Assembly: GCA_002938255.1 (NCBI GenBank)
Contig: PTLB01000003.1
Span: 1 to 34,386 of the forward strand
Direction of reading: 5' to 3'
Length of the DNA stretch: 34,386 nucleotides
Source: Alphaproteobacteria bacterium MarineAlpha5_Bin3
GTDB taxonomy: Bacteria; Pseudomonadota; Alphaproteobacteria; HIMB59; GCA-002718135
Below, one piece after another: positions 19,789-34,362 of the stretch; positions within the stretch are counted from its first letter, which is position 1; each line of letters opens with the position of its first letter. The notes under the pieces were generated by a model. The model saw only the letters and a program-made list of their open reading frames with translations, was not told the DNA's origin and did no database searches. The position numbers and the translations under genes were made by a program.

Positions 19789-21218
19789 ATTTTTTTCATT
19801 ATAAAATATTTAGCTACCTGAACATCATCAAAAAACCTTATTTGATTTTTTCGTACTTGGTTTTTTTCATGACCTTTGCCAGCAATTATAAGAATTTCAT
19901 TTTTTTGAAGATCATTTATTGATTCTTCAATAGCTTTTTTTCTATCTGGTATTTCAATTGCTCTTTTACATTTAGATAAAATAGCTTTACGTATTTTTTT
20001 TGGATCTTCATTTCGTGGATTGTCATCAGTTATATAAACTTTGCTTGCATATCTATTGGCAATAGATCCCATTAATAATCTTTTGCCTTCATCTCTCTCA
20101 CCTCCACAACCAAACACAACATTAGGCTTAGATTTCAAAAAAGTCTTGCTAATCAGAGCATTTTTTAAAGCATCAGGAGTATGAGCGTAGTCTACATAAA
20201 TTATCGAATTATTTTTTAGTTTTCCAACTTCCTCTAATCTTCCTTTGGGTTTAATAATTTTAGGTAAAACTTTTATAATATCCTTAATATATATGTTTAA
20301 ACTTAAGCAACAACAAATTGCACAAGCAATATTCTCTAGCTCTATTGGAGAGTAATTTAACAAACTAATTAAATATTTTTTAGAAAAAATTTTTATTTCA
20401 ATTTTATTTTTTATATAAATGATGTTTACATCACTGTTTTTTTTTCCGTAACTAATAACTTGATTTTTTTTGATTAATTTGTTTTTTAAAGTTTGGGCGC
20501 CTTTAATATTGTCATTAATAATTGCAATTCCATTTTTTTTGAGTTCGTGCGTAAACAATCTTAATTTTGACTTTTTATAATTTTCAAACGTTTTATGATA
20601 ATCTAAATGGTCATGACTAATATTAGTAATTGCTGCTATATCAATTGGAAAATTTTTTATACGATTTTGTGCTAAAGAATGACTAGATACTTCAAAAGCA
20701 AAATTATACAAATTTTTTTTTTTTTTTAAAAAGGCACTTTGGTATAATATTTCTAATTCAGGTGTAGTAAGACTAGAATTTAAAATTTTTTTTCCATTTT
20801 TGTAATATCCAAGAGTACCATATGTTTTTATGAATTCATTATTAAGCTCACATATTTGTGAAATGAACCACACAACAGAAGTTTTTCCATTAGTACCAGT
20901 TACAGCAACAGAATTTAAAGGATGTTTGGGAAACAATTTACAAAGTAAATGTTTTTTATTTTTATTGATATTCTTAACAATATACTGAGGAATTAAAAAA
21001 TTTTTATAGTATTTAGTAGTAATAAGTGCAACTGCACCTTTTGTTATAGATTCTCTAATATATTCTTGCTTAATTTTTTTTTTTGCATCAATAATATATA
21101 TTGATTGATTTTTAACCGCTTTTGAATTTGAATAAATACTCTGAAAGAGAATATTTGTTTTCTTAATATTGTATTTTTTTTTGCATTCTATGTACTTTGG
21201 TAAATCATTAAGTAACAT
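19785..21218 (-). CDS. murE: UDP-N-acetylmuramoyl-L-alanyl-D-glutamate--2,6-diaminopimelate ligase
   Basis: AVTGTNGKTSVVWF, NISHDHLDYHKTFENY, YVDYAHTPDALKNAL, TDDNPRNEDP (DNPR = meso-DAP type). Confidence 0.95.
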   Translation of the reverse strand: MLLNDLPKYIECKKKYNIKKTNILFQSIYSNSKAVKNQSIYIIDAKKKIKQEYIRESITKGAVALITTKYYKNFLIPQYIVKNINKNKKHLLCKLFPKHPLNSVAVTGTNGKTSVVWFISQICELNNEFIKTYGTLGYYKNGKKILNSSLTTPELEILYQSAFLKKKKNLYNFAFEVSSHSLAQNRIKNFPIDIAAITNISHDHLDYHKTFENYKKSKLRLFTHELKKNGIAIINDNIKGAQTLKNKLIKKNQVISYGKKNSDVNIIYIKNKIEIKIFSKKYLISLLNYSPIELENIACAICCCLSLNIYIKDIIKVLPKIIKPKGRLEEVGKLKNNSIIYVDYAHTPDALKNALISKTFLKSKPNVVFGCGGERDEGKRLLMGSIANRYASKVYITDDNPRNEDPKKIRKAILSKCKRAIEIPDRKKAIEESINDLQKNEILIIAGKGHEKNQVRKNQIRFFDDVQVAKYFIMKKI

Positions 21219-22848
21219 AATATCTATGATAATTTATTCTTATGGCAGCATTAAGAATTTCTAAAGCAGGAAGCCTAGGTATTTTAAGTATTTCTATCAT
21301 TCTTAATATAATATTTTTTACAAGAGGAGCGTTTACAGCAGCTCCGGTAATATTATAATTTTCCTCTTTGATTTTTTTAGGATTTTCAACAATTGTCAAA
21401 ACTAAATATTGAGGTTTTGATATAGGAAATATACCTATAAATGATGTCAGGTTTGCATCTTTTTGATATTGTCCAAGATTGTTAATTAATTCAGCAGTAC
21501 CGGTTTTGCCACCTATTTCATAACCTTCAATTCTCACTCTAGGCCCAGTGTATTTTGTCTCTGTTACAACTGCCCTTAATAATTCTAATATATATTCTGA
21601 TGTTTCTTTTTTAACTAACGCTTCTGAACTAATATTGTTAGCCCCTAATAATATTGTTGGTATAACTCTCCTTCCTTCATTCAAAATTGATGCATAAGCA
21701 GTTGCAATATGAAGAGGAGTAACAGCAAAACCATGACCAAAACCTATTGTCATAGTCTCTAATTCACCCCAATTATTTTTATTTCCAAGAGGCTGCGCTG
21801 CTTCTTTTATCTGAATGTTTATTTTTTCAAAAAAACCCATTTTTCTAAAAAATTCTATTTGTTTTTTTTTACCAATTTTATGAGCAATTTTAGCAGCTCC
21901 AATATTTGATGATTGTACAACAATATCTTTTACACTTAATGATCCAACAAATGGGTGATAATCACGTATTGAATTGATAGGTTTAGAAACATCAAACATC
22001 ATTTCTTTGTTAATTATATTTTCATCAATTCCCAATGCAACAATAATTGGCTTAAAAGTTGATCCCATTTCATAATTAGCTTGCAAGGCTCTATTAAATC
22101 GACCTTCCATACTTGATAAATTAATTCTATTAGGATTAAAATCAGGAAAGTTATTTAAAGAAATTATTTCTCCATTTTTTATATCAATTAATAAGGATAC
22201 CCCTGAATCTGCTGAAAATTTTTCAATAGTGCTTTCCAATTCTTCTTGAACTGCATTTTGTAAATTAATATCTATTGTCAAAAAAATATTTTCTCCTTTA
22301 TTTAATATGTCATCTAAACCTCTTTCAATTCCAGCCTGCCCTTTATTATCTATATCAACATAACCGAGAACATGTGCACCAATATTTTGAAAAGGGTATA
22401 TTCTTTTAGTCTCCAATAGAGTGCGTAAATGAATTTCACCAAGTTCAATAATTTTTTGATGCTCTTTTGGGGATATGTTTCTTTTTAACCAAACAAATTT
22501 TTTTTGTGATAACAATTTTTTTTCTATTACTTCTTTATCTAAAAAAAGAATTGCTGACAATTGATTAGATAAATCAGACTTATTATTTATTTTTAATGGA
22601 TTTGCTGCAAGTGAATAGTTATGTATATTTGTAGCTAATAACTGACCATTTCTATCGTAAATTTTTCCTCTTTCAATATTTGCTTTAATATTGGTAATCT
22701 CTTTTACATTATTTTCAAATACCATGACATCAGCTATTCGAAATATTGCTACAAAATAAAAACCAAGAAAAACAATAATAGAAAAAAAAACTCTTTTATG
22801 AAATTTTTTTAAATCATCACTATCAAATATAAGAAATTTTTTAGACAT
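21208..22848 (-). CDS. ftsI: Peptidoglycan transpeptidase FtsI (PBP3)
   Basis: N-terminal TM; GSTFKPI (SxxK), SSN, GKTGTAE motifs. Confidence 0.95.
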   Translation of the reverse strand: MSKKFLIFDSDDLKKFHKRVFFSIIVFLGFYFVAIFRIADVMVFENNVKEITNIKANIERGKIYDRNGQLLATNIHNYSLAANPLKINNKSDLSNQLSAILFLDKEVIEKKLLSQKKFVWLKRNISPKEHQKIIELGEIHLRTLLETKRIYPFQNIGAHVLGYVDIDNKGQAGIERGLDDILNKGENIFLTIDINLQNAVQEELESTIEKFSADSGVSLLIDIKNGEIISLNNFPDFNPNRINLSSMEGRFNRALQANYEMGSTFKPIIVALGIDENIINKEMMFDVSKPINSIRDYHPFVGSLSVKDIVVQSSNIGAAKIAHKIGKKKQIEFFRKMGFFEKINIQIKEAAQPLGNKNNWGELETMTIGFGHGFAVTPLHIATAYASILNEGRRVIPTILLGANNISSEALVKKETSEYILELLRAVVTETKYTGPRVRIEGYEIGGKTGTAELINNLGQYQKDANLTSFIGIFPISKPQYLVLTIVENPKKIKEENYNITGAAVNAPLVKNIILRMIEILKIPRLPALEILNAAIRINYHRYYVT

Positions 22849-22862
22849 TAATTTCCTAAAAT

Positions 22863-23180
22863 TTATTGCGTACCCACAGTATAAATATTTTTAAAATTAT
22901 TTTTCTGAATATCAACAAAGCTTAATCTCTTATTGGAAAATGATTCAAATTGTTCACCATCAAAATATACTTTGTGTAGTTTTTTAAGATATCCATAATT
23001 ATGATATAAGCTAAACTCAATTTCATTAATTCTTATTTGTTCATTAATAAAATTGATTTTTTTTTCTAAAGTATAATTTTGTTTTTCAATTTCGCGAGAA
23101 ACATTTCCCAAATACAAAAGAAACAGAACTGATAGAATATTTAAAACTATCAGCGATGATATTGCACTAAAATATCGCAT
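22863..23180 (-). CDS. ftsL: Cell division protein FtsL-like
   Basis: Short bitopic protein with one N-terminal TM and a coiled-coil-like segment, between rsmH and ftsI. Confidence 0.75.
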   Translation of the reverse strand: MRYFSAISSLIVLNILSVLFLLYLGNVSREIEKQNYTLEKKINFINEQIRINEIEFSLYHNYGYLKKLHKVYFDGEQFESFSNKRLSFVDIQKNNFKNIYTVGTQ

Positions 23181-23181
23181 T

Positions 23182-24126
23182 TCAATGTATCTTTTCTCCT
23201 ACCCGAAGCTTAGCTGAACGTGAGCGAGGATTATTTAATATTTCTCGCTCTGATGGTCTAATTGGTTTTTTGGTGATTATATTAAAGGTTATTGGACCTT
23301 CATCAACTAGCTCCGGATAGTGGCGGGAGGAACGCCATCGCTTACCACTATTGTGGTTGAAAAAATCTTTCACAATTCTATCTTCTAGACTTTGGAAAGA
23401 AACTATTATCAATCTACCTTTTGCACTTAATAAATTTATAGATTTGTTTAAGGCCAAGGATAGCTCATTTAATTCATCATTAACGTAAATTCGAAGTGCT
23501 TGAAAAGTTTTAGTCGCAGGATGAATTTTTGATTTATGAATTTGTTGAGTTGTAAATGATTGTTTTATTAATTTTGCTAATTCTTTGGTAGTCATAATAA
23601 ATTTAATTTTTCTTGATTTAACAATATTTTTTGCAATTCTTCTTGATAATCGCTCATCACCAAACTTATAAATAATATTAGCCAACTGTTCTTCAGGATA
23701 ACTGTTTATTATATCTGAAGCCTTAGTTGAGGAACTGCCCATTACCATATCAAGAGGACCATCATACTTGAATGAAAATCCCCGATCTCTGTTATCCAAT
23801 TGATTGGAAGATAAACCTAAGTCAAATATTATTACATCAAATTTAATTTTTTTGATTTGAGAATTATTAACAATTAATTGATCAATATTACCAAAACATC
23901 CATTAACTAAAGAAAAATTATTATATTTTTCATTTAAATCTCTAGCAAATATCTTGCTTATAGGATCTCTGTCTATTGCAACCAATTGTTTAACATCGAA
24001 TTTCTTTAATATTGCTCGTGAGTATCCTCCTCCTCCAAAAGTTGCATCAATAACGTTGATTTTCTTGTCATGAGGGATGTAAGATTGGACTTCTTCTAAC
24101 ATTACAGGGATATGATTATTTTTCAT
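23182..24126 (-). CDS. rsmH: 16S rRNA (cytosine1402-N4)-methyltransferase
   Basis: HIPVMLEEV, IDATFGGGGYSRAIL, DRDP, FDLGLSSNQLD..RGFSF, PATKTFQALRIYVNDEL. Confidence 0.97.
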   Translation of the reverse strand: MKNNHIPVMLEEVQSYIPHDKKINVIDATFGGGGYSRAILKKFDVKQLVAIDRDPISKIFARDLNEKYNNFSLVNGCFGNIDQLIVNNSQIKKIKFDVIIFDLGLSSNQLDNRDRGFSFKYDGPLDMVMGSSSTKASDIINSYPEEQLANIIYKFGDERLSRRIAKNIVKSRKIKFIMTTKELAKLIKQSFTTQQIHKSKIHPATKTFQALRIYVNDELNELSLALNKSINLLSAKGRLIIVSFQSLEDRIVKDFFNHNSGKRWRSSRHYPELVDEGPITFNIITKKPIRPSEREILNNPRSRSAKLRVGEKIH

Positions 24127-24592
24127 ATGACCTTTGGATCGGAAAAATAATTGAACTTAAGGATTTCTTTTTCTTTATTAACCTAGCACGAGATTTTTTC
24201 TGTCTCTCAATTGCTGCTTTTGGTTCCCAAATTTGAAAATAATGACCTTGCCCAACGAATGTAACTTCTGAAGTTATATTGGAATGTTTTTTTAAATAAT
24301 CTGGAATTAAAAAACGTCCTTCCTTATCAATGTTGGTAGGTATAATTTCTGAAAGAATAGATCTTGCAAAATCATCTTGATCCTCAGAAAAAAAATCTAA
24401 TTTATTGATTCGATCTGCAATATCTTTAATTCTGTCACCACTGCAACCCTCAATAGAGTTGTGCTTTAATGACTTGTACAATATGATTTCATTTTTACTA
24501 TTTTGAGGTAATGCATTTCTAAAAATTGATGGCAGAGAAACTCTCCCTTTTTTGTCAATCTTGTTTACAAATTGTGATACAAATAACTCCAT
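24116..24592 (-). CDS. mraZ: Transcriptional regulator MraZ
   Basis: KIDKKGRVSLPSIFRNAL and second repeat NIDKEGRFLIPDYLKKHS, first gene of dcw cluster. Confidence 0.95.
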   Translation of the reverse strand: MELFVSQFVNKIDKKGRVSLPSIFRNALPQNSKNEIILYKSLKHNSIEGCSGDRIKDIADRINKLDFFSEDQDDFARSILSEIIPTNIDKEGRFLIPDYLKKHSNITSEVTFVGQGHYFQIWEPKAAIERQKKSRARLIKKKKSLSSIIFPIQRSYEK

Positions 24593-24622
24593 ATTTTTAA
24601 ACCATAGTGAAAAACAACTTTT

Positions 24623-24656
24623 TGGGTTAACATGGGATTATATGGGCGTCAATGGG
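24623..24656 (+). promoter_or_regulatory. Probable MraZ operator: four TGGG direct repeats at exact 10-bp spacing, overlapping a TATAAT on the mraZ strand
   Basis: TGGG at 24623, 24633, 24643, 24653 upstream of mraZ; minus-strand TATAAT at 24642-24637. TGGG direct repeats with ~5-nt spacers are the known E. coli-type MraZ target. Confidence 0.8.
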
Positions 24657-24700
24657 TATACTAGGTTAATTACAGAGTGTTCTATAAATGTTCACGATAT

Positions 24701-25043
24701 AGATGGTGCATAAGCCGGGTTCTGTAAATTTATAAAAAAAATTTGATGATCATTAATCTAGAGCAAGTGTCACCACTTGCTTCAAGCAGCCTACCCGAGT
24801 AACTTAACTGGAAATTAATTGTTACTCCTATTTGGCCTTGCTCCTAAAAGGGTTTTCACTGCCATAATTGTTACCAATTATGCGGTGAGCTCTTACCTCA
24901 CCTTTTCACCCTTACCTTCAAAAAGGCGGTATGTTTTCTGTTGCACTTTCCCTAAGCTTGCACTTGCCAGGTATTACCTGGTTTTATTTTCCAGCGGAGC
25001 CCGGACTTTCCTCTTGATTGCTCAAGCGATCATCGCACCATCT
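24701..25043 (-). ncRNA. rnpB: RNase P RNA (bacterial class A)
   Basis: Minus strand 5' AGATGGTGCGATGATCGC...GAGGAAAGTCCGGGCTCC...; 3' ...ACAGAACCCGGCTTATGCACCATCT, whose ends pair as P1. Ends approximate. Confidence 0.95.
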
Positions 25044-25067
25044 TAATAAGAAAATAATGGAAAAAAA

Positions 25068-25817
25068 CTAAATGGTCAATGATTGATTAAAATGACCCTT
25101 AATTATTTCATAAGTATTATTATCCAAATAACCATTAACCATAGATTTTCTAAAATGCATTTGATAAGCCTTGATTAAAGTTTTAAATTTTTTTTTACCA
25201 ACTTTTGCTTGCTTAACATCATATCCAATAATTTCTAACATATATAAAGTTTTTTTTTCAATTGATCTGAATGACAAACTATTAAGATGATGTTCAATCT
25301 TTTCAGACAATTTTTTCCCAAGTAATTTAGGCATTGTAACAATTTTTTTTGAAGATAATTTGTTCCAAGGAAATTTCTCACCAGGATCAATTTTCCTATA
25401 TGGAGATATATCTGAATGTGCAAGAATATTGTGTGATTTGATTTTATATTTTTTTTTTAAAAATATTAATAATTTAACAAAAGCCTTAAATTGTAAAGAA
25501 TTATAATTTTCAAAATCCAAGTTATAACCTGAATTATCTATCTCAATACCAATTGAATTAGAATTTATATCTCTTTCCTTCTTCCAATAAGATTTGCCTG
25601 CATGCCATGCCCTATAATTAACATTCACAAGATTAAAAATTTTCCCAATTCTATTAATAAGAAAATGTGAACTAACCTGATTATTTTTATTACACAAATA
25701 ATTAATAGCTTCAACATCAGTTCGCATCGCGGTATAATGAATTATTATATACTTGATAGATAATCGCTTACATCGTTTATCATAGTTGAGTGATTTATGT
25801 TTATTTATAAATTTCAT
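25068..25817 (-). CDS. N-acetylmuramoyl-L-alanine amidase (amidase_2) with C-terminal peptidoglycan-binding-like domain
   Basis: IKYIIIHYTAM, SSHFLINRIGKIFNLV, AWHAGKSYWK, NSIGIEIDNSG, HSDISPYRKIDPGEKFPW. Confidence 0.88.
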   Translation of the reverse strand: MKFINKHKSLNYDKRCKRLSIKYIIIHYTAMRTDVEAINYLCNKNNQVSSHFLINRIGKIFNLVNVNYRAWHAGKSYWKKERDINSNSIGIEIDNSGYNLDFENYNSLQFKAFVKLLIFLKKKYKIKSHNILAHSDISPYRKIDPGEKFPWNKLSSKKIVTMPKLLGKKLSEKIEHHLNSLSFRSIEKKTLYMLEIIGYDVKQAKVGKKKFKTLIKAYQMHFRKSMVNGYLDNNTYEIIKGHFNQSLTI

Positions 25818-25855
25818 TCAAATTTAATTCTTTTCAATATATAGAACTTATATTA

Positions 25856-30921
<5,066 letters not shown>

Positions 30922-30980
30922 TTTTATGTTATATTTAAATGTATATAGTATTATAAGATTACATCAAATCGGAAGTTAAT

Positions 30981-31766
30981 ATGGCAATTTTTAAAATCTT
31001 AATAGTTTTCGCTTCATTATTTTTCTATAATTTTTCATTATTGGCAGTCGAGTCAGACACTGTAAAAACTAGTTCATCAGATTTTGAAACAGGAAATTTT
31101 GAAGACGAGATATATGATCCATTAGAACCTATTAATAGGGCAATATTTGGTTTTAATAATGTGGCTGACAAAATCGTTTTAGAACCGATTGCTAAAGGTT
31201 ATAGAAAACTTCCATCCCCTATTCAAACAGGAATTGGAAATTTTTTAAGCAACTTAAAAATGCCCTTAGTTATTGTAAACCAGCTTCTTCAGGGACAGGG
31301 AAAAAATGCTGGAGAATCAACTGGTAGGTTTGTAGTTAACAGTACTGCAGGTTTATTCGGACTTTTTGATGTTGCAGATAAAATTGGCCTAGAACAAACG
31401 CAGGAGGACTTTGGCCAAACTCTTGCAACATGGGGCGTGGGAGATGGATTTTACTTAGTGTTACCAATTTTTGGCCCTTCGAATGTAAGGGATACTGCTG
31501 GAATGATCCTCGCATATACTACAGATCCAGTCAACGCCTATGCAGTACGTGAAGGCGAACCTTGGATTTTACCCGTTCGTACTGCCACAAATGCTGTTGA
31601 TCAACGTTCAAAGATTATTGATGAAGTCAACGCAATGCGTAACAATTCACTTGATTATTATGCAGCTGTTAGAAGTTCGTATTATCAATACAGAAAAGCT
31701 GCTATCTTAAACATTGATGATAATTCACAAACACCTCTTCCTTTAATAACTATTGAGTTTGAATAA
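30981..31766 (+). CDS. mlaA: MlaA/VacJ-family phospholipid transport protein
   Basis: YDPLEPINRAIFGFN, FVVNSTAGLFGLFDVA, EDFGQTLATWGVGDGFYLVLPIFGPSNVRD. Confidence 0.93.
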   Translation: MAIFKILIVFASLFFYNFSLLAVESDTVKTSSSDFETGNFEDEIYDPLEPINRAIFGFNNVADKIVLEPIAKGYRKLPSPIQTGIGNFLSNLKMPLVIVNQLLQGQGKNAGESTGRFVVNSTAGLFGLFDVADKIGLEQTQEDFGQTLATWGVGDGFYLVLPIFGPSNVRDTAGMILAYTTDPVNAYAVREGEPWILPVRTATNAVDQRSKIIDEVNAMRNNSLDYYAAVRSSYYQYRKAAILNIDDNSQTPLPLITIEFE

Positions 31767-31772
31767 AACATA

Positions 31773-32381
31773 ATGCGCTTGTTTATTCAAACTTTCTCTT
31801 TGGTATTGTTAATTAACCAATCAGCTCTTGCTGATGAAGCATCAAGCTGGTTAAAAACAGAAATTGATTTTATTTTGAATGCATACAACAATTCAAGCAC
31901 TACTAATGAAACTCGTTTTCTTATTATAGAAAATACAATCAATTATAATTTTGCTGGAGCTGGTATAGCTAAATTTGTCGCTGGTAAAGCATGGGCTGGT
32001 GCGGAAAAAAATACAAAAAAAGATTACATAACATCTTTTAAAAGACATTTAGCTCTTAATGTTGCATCATTGATGAAGGGGTATTCTAATCAAGAATATA
32101 AACTGATAAATATTAAATACGATTCCAAAAATAAAGTCAGTCTAATAGACATGGAAATATATAACGAAACTGGTAGTTTGGTTGTTACTTGGAGAGTAAA
32201 AAAATCAAAAGAACGCTATTTTGTTATTGATTTATTGGTGGCAGATATTTCTCTTGTTGTTACAAAACGCTCCGAATTTAACTCAATGTTAAAAACAGTT
32301 GATTATGATCTGCATGAATTTAATAAACTGCTAAAAGATCAAAATGAAAGTAGTTACAATAAATTCATTAAATCAAATTAG
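31773..32381 (+). CDS. mlaC: MlaC/Ttg2D-family ABC transport substrate-binding protein
   Basis: N-terminal signal; IAKFVAGKAWAGAEKNTKKDYITSFKRHLA and VTWRVKKSKERYFVIDLLVADISLVVTKRSEF; adjacent to mlaA. Confidence 0.88.
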   Translation: MRLFIQTFSLVLLINQSALADEASSWLKTEIDFILNAYNNSSTTNETRFLIIENTINYNFAGAGIAKFVAGKAWAGAEKNTKKDYITSFKRHLALNVASLMKGYSNQEYKLINIKYDSKNKVSLIDMEIYNETGSLVVTWRVKKSKERYFVIDLLVADISLVVTKRSEFNSMLKTVDYDLHEFNKLLKDQNESSYNKFIKSN

Positions 32382-32460
32382 TATTTTTATACGATACTTG
32401 AGTTAATAATTTCTGTAAATATTAAAAGAACTTTACGCAAATTTGAAAACTTAAGAAAAC

Positions 32461-33582
32461 TCAATGTTTTAAGTTTTTAATATCATCCTCAGTTAAAGGC
32501 GCTGGCTGATCACAAGAAGTTTCAGTTTTATAAATAGAGTTATTTTTAGATGATATAAGAATTCCATCCATAATCTCTAATACATGCAAAGCAAGATCTA
32601 TTGAGCAACGGGCATTTTTATTGTTAGAAATACAGTTAACCATATCCGCTAATCCAACACCTCTGTAATTGGCTACTATGTCATCACCATCTTTTTTATT
32701 AGGTATTCCCAATAACATTTTATCAGTTTTAACAATATCCCAATCAGAATCTTTATTAGAAACTAATAGTTCACCCCCGAAATGATTTGGATCAGGTAAG
32801 ACCAGTGAGCCGTTTGAGCCATATAATTCTATGGTATTGTGTTGATGTTTCCATACATCCCATGATGCAAATAATTGAATTTTAGTTTTATTAGCAAATT
32901 CTAATACAGCCATTAGAGTTGTAGGTGTTTCAACTTTTATTTTTTCACCATATCTGGGCTCACTTGTAATAGTACGCTCTTGTTCAATGGTTCCGCTTAC
33001 ACTAATAATATTCTCAACAGGTCCTAATAAATTAACTAATTGAGTTATGTAATATACGCCCACATCAAAAATAGGGCCTCCTCCAAGCTTAAAAAAGAAA
33101 TCAGGATTAGGATGCCAATGTTCCATACCGTGAGACATCATGTTAAAAGTTCCAAGTGAAACTTTTCCTATTTTATTTTCATCGATAAATTGCCTGGCTT
33201 TTTGTCCAGCCGCTCCTAAAAATGTATCCGGTGCACAACCAACTTGAAGGCCTTTTTCATCTGATAATTTTTTTAATTCCAAACCTTTTCGAAAACTCAT
33301 TGCAAGGGGCTTTTCAGAAAAACTGTGCTTGCCAGATTCAAGTGTTTTTTGAATTATTTCTTTATGAGATGAGGGGATGGTTAGGTTAAGTATGAGATCA
33401 ATATCTTTATTAGTTAATAAATCTTCAACACTTTGTACTTTAACGTCTTGTTCCTTTGCGCTTTTTTCAGCAGCCTCATTAATAATATCTGCACATGCAA
33501 TAATATTAATATTATTAAACAAGTTTTGACTTTGAAAATAGGTATCAGAAATATTTCCACACCCAATAATACCCACTTTCAT
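32461..33582 (-). CDS. Gfo/Idh/MocA-family oxidoreductase
   Basis: VGIIGCGNISDTYFQ Rossmann, EKPLAMSFRKGLEL, GGGPIFDVGVYYITQLVNLLGPV. Confidence 0.93.
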   Translation of the reverse strand: MKVGIIGCGNISDTYFQSQNLFNNINIIACADIINEAAEKSAKEQDVKVQSVEDLLTNKDIDLILNLTIPSSHKEIIQKTLESGKHSFSEKPLAMSFRKGLELKKLSDEKGLQVGCAPDTFLGAAGQKARQFIDENKIGKVSLGTFNMMSHGMEHWHPNPDFFFKLGGGPIFDVGVYYITQLVNLLGPVENIISVSGTIEQERTITSEPRYGEKIKVETPTTLMAVLEFANKTKIQLFASWDVWKHQHNTIELYGSNGSLVLPDPNHFGGELLVSNKDSDWDIVKTDKMLLGIPNKKDGDDIVANYRGVGLADMVNCISNNKNARCSIDLALHVLEIMDGILISSKNNSIYKTETSCDQPAPLTEDDIKNLKH

Positions 33583-33591
33583 AATATAATC

Positions 33592-34362
33592 TTATTCAAT
33601 CGTGCTTAGATAATTAAGAGACCTGGATGTATAGTCTTTGTAGTCTTCAGGATCATCATGTTCTATTGCAAATATTTTACAATTTGTTTTTTTAACTTCA
33701 GAAATAATTGTTGCCCAATCAATAAATCCCTCCCCAATTGCACACTGCTCTTTGTTATCAATCAAGTCTTTGTCTTTCGAATAAAAATCTTTAAGATGAC
33801 AAGCAATAAGTTTGTAGTCATATTTTTTTATCCAAATTAAAGGATCTTGTTTTCCCGCTACAACCCAACCTAAATCAATTTCAAATTTTAAATTTTCATT
33901 GTGATCCAATATGCATTCTATAGGCATTTTACCACTCGGTAATTGATTAAATTCAAAAGAATGATTATGGTATCCTAAGGTAAGATCATTTTCTTCAAAC
34001 ACTTTTACGTAAGAAGAAAGTTCTTTGCCAAAACTATTCCATTCTTCTTCATTCTTGTCAAAACTAGTCTCAAATTTACCTACAGGTTTTCCTACAGGTG
34101 CAGGAACTATGGCGTGTTTAACATTTAGTGCCTTTAAACTATTTATAATTTGATCCGTATTTTTAAGAGTATCAAATCCTATATGTGAAGATAGAGAAGT
34201 TAAATTATATCTTTGAAGTAAATCTTTTGTTTCATCAAATGCCTCAACCTCAAATAATTCAACATTTGTCATACCTTCTAAGGATAAAAATTTAAATATT
34301 TTTTCATATGGTTTAAATTTTCTAGCTGTGTAAACTTGAATTGATATTTCTCCTTTTTTCAT
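33592..34362 (-). CDS. Sugar phosphate isomerase/epimerase (xylose-isomerase-like TIM barrel)
   Basis: LGYHNHSFEF, FEIDLGWVVAGKQDP, ACHLKDF, IGEGFIDWATI, FAIEHDDPED; SD-like AGGAAAGG upstream. Confidence 0.9.
   Translation of the reverse strand: MKKGEISIQVYTARKFKPYEKIFKFLSLEGMTNVELFEVEAFDETKDLLQRYNLTSLSSHIGFDTLKNTDQIINSLKALNVKHAIVPAPVGKPVGKFETSFDKNEEEWNSFGKELSSYVKVFEENDLTLGYHNHSFEFNQLPSGKMPIECILDHNENLKFEIDLGWVVAGKQDPLIWIKKYDYKLIACHLKDFYSKDKDLIDNKEQCAIGEGFIDWATIISEVKKTNCKIFAIEHDDPEDYKDYTSRSLNYLSTIE

Noticed and set aside
24627-24641. CtrA-like site TTAA-N7-TTAT upstream of mraZ
   Set aside because: Only a partial match to TTAA-N7-TTAA and easily produced by chance in AT-rich sequence; it lies within the MraZ operator array.
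24819-25046. 75-aa plus-strand ORF
   Set aside because: It is the complement of the RNase P RNA gene; not coding.
32398-32464. TTGAGTT...AACTCAA inverted repeat between mlaC and the oxidoreductase
   Set aside because: 7-bp arms separated by over 50 nt; not distinguishable from chance.
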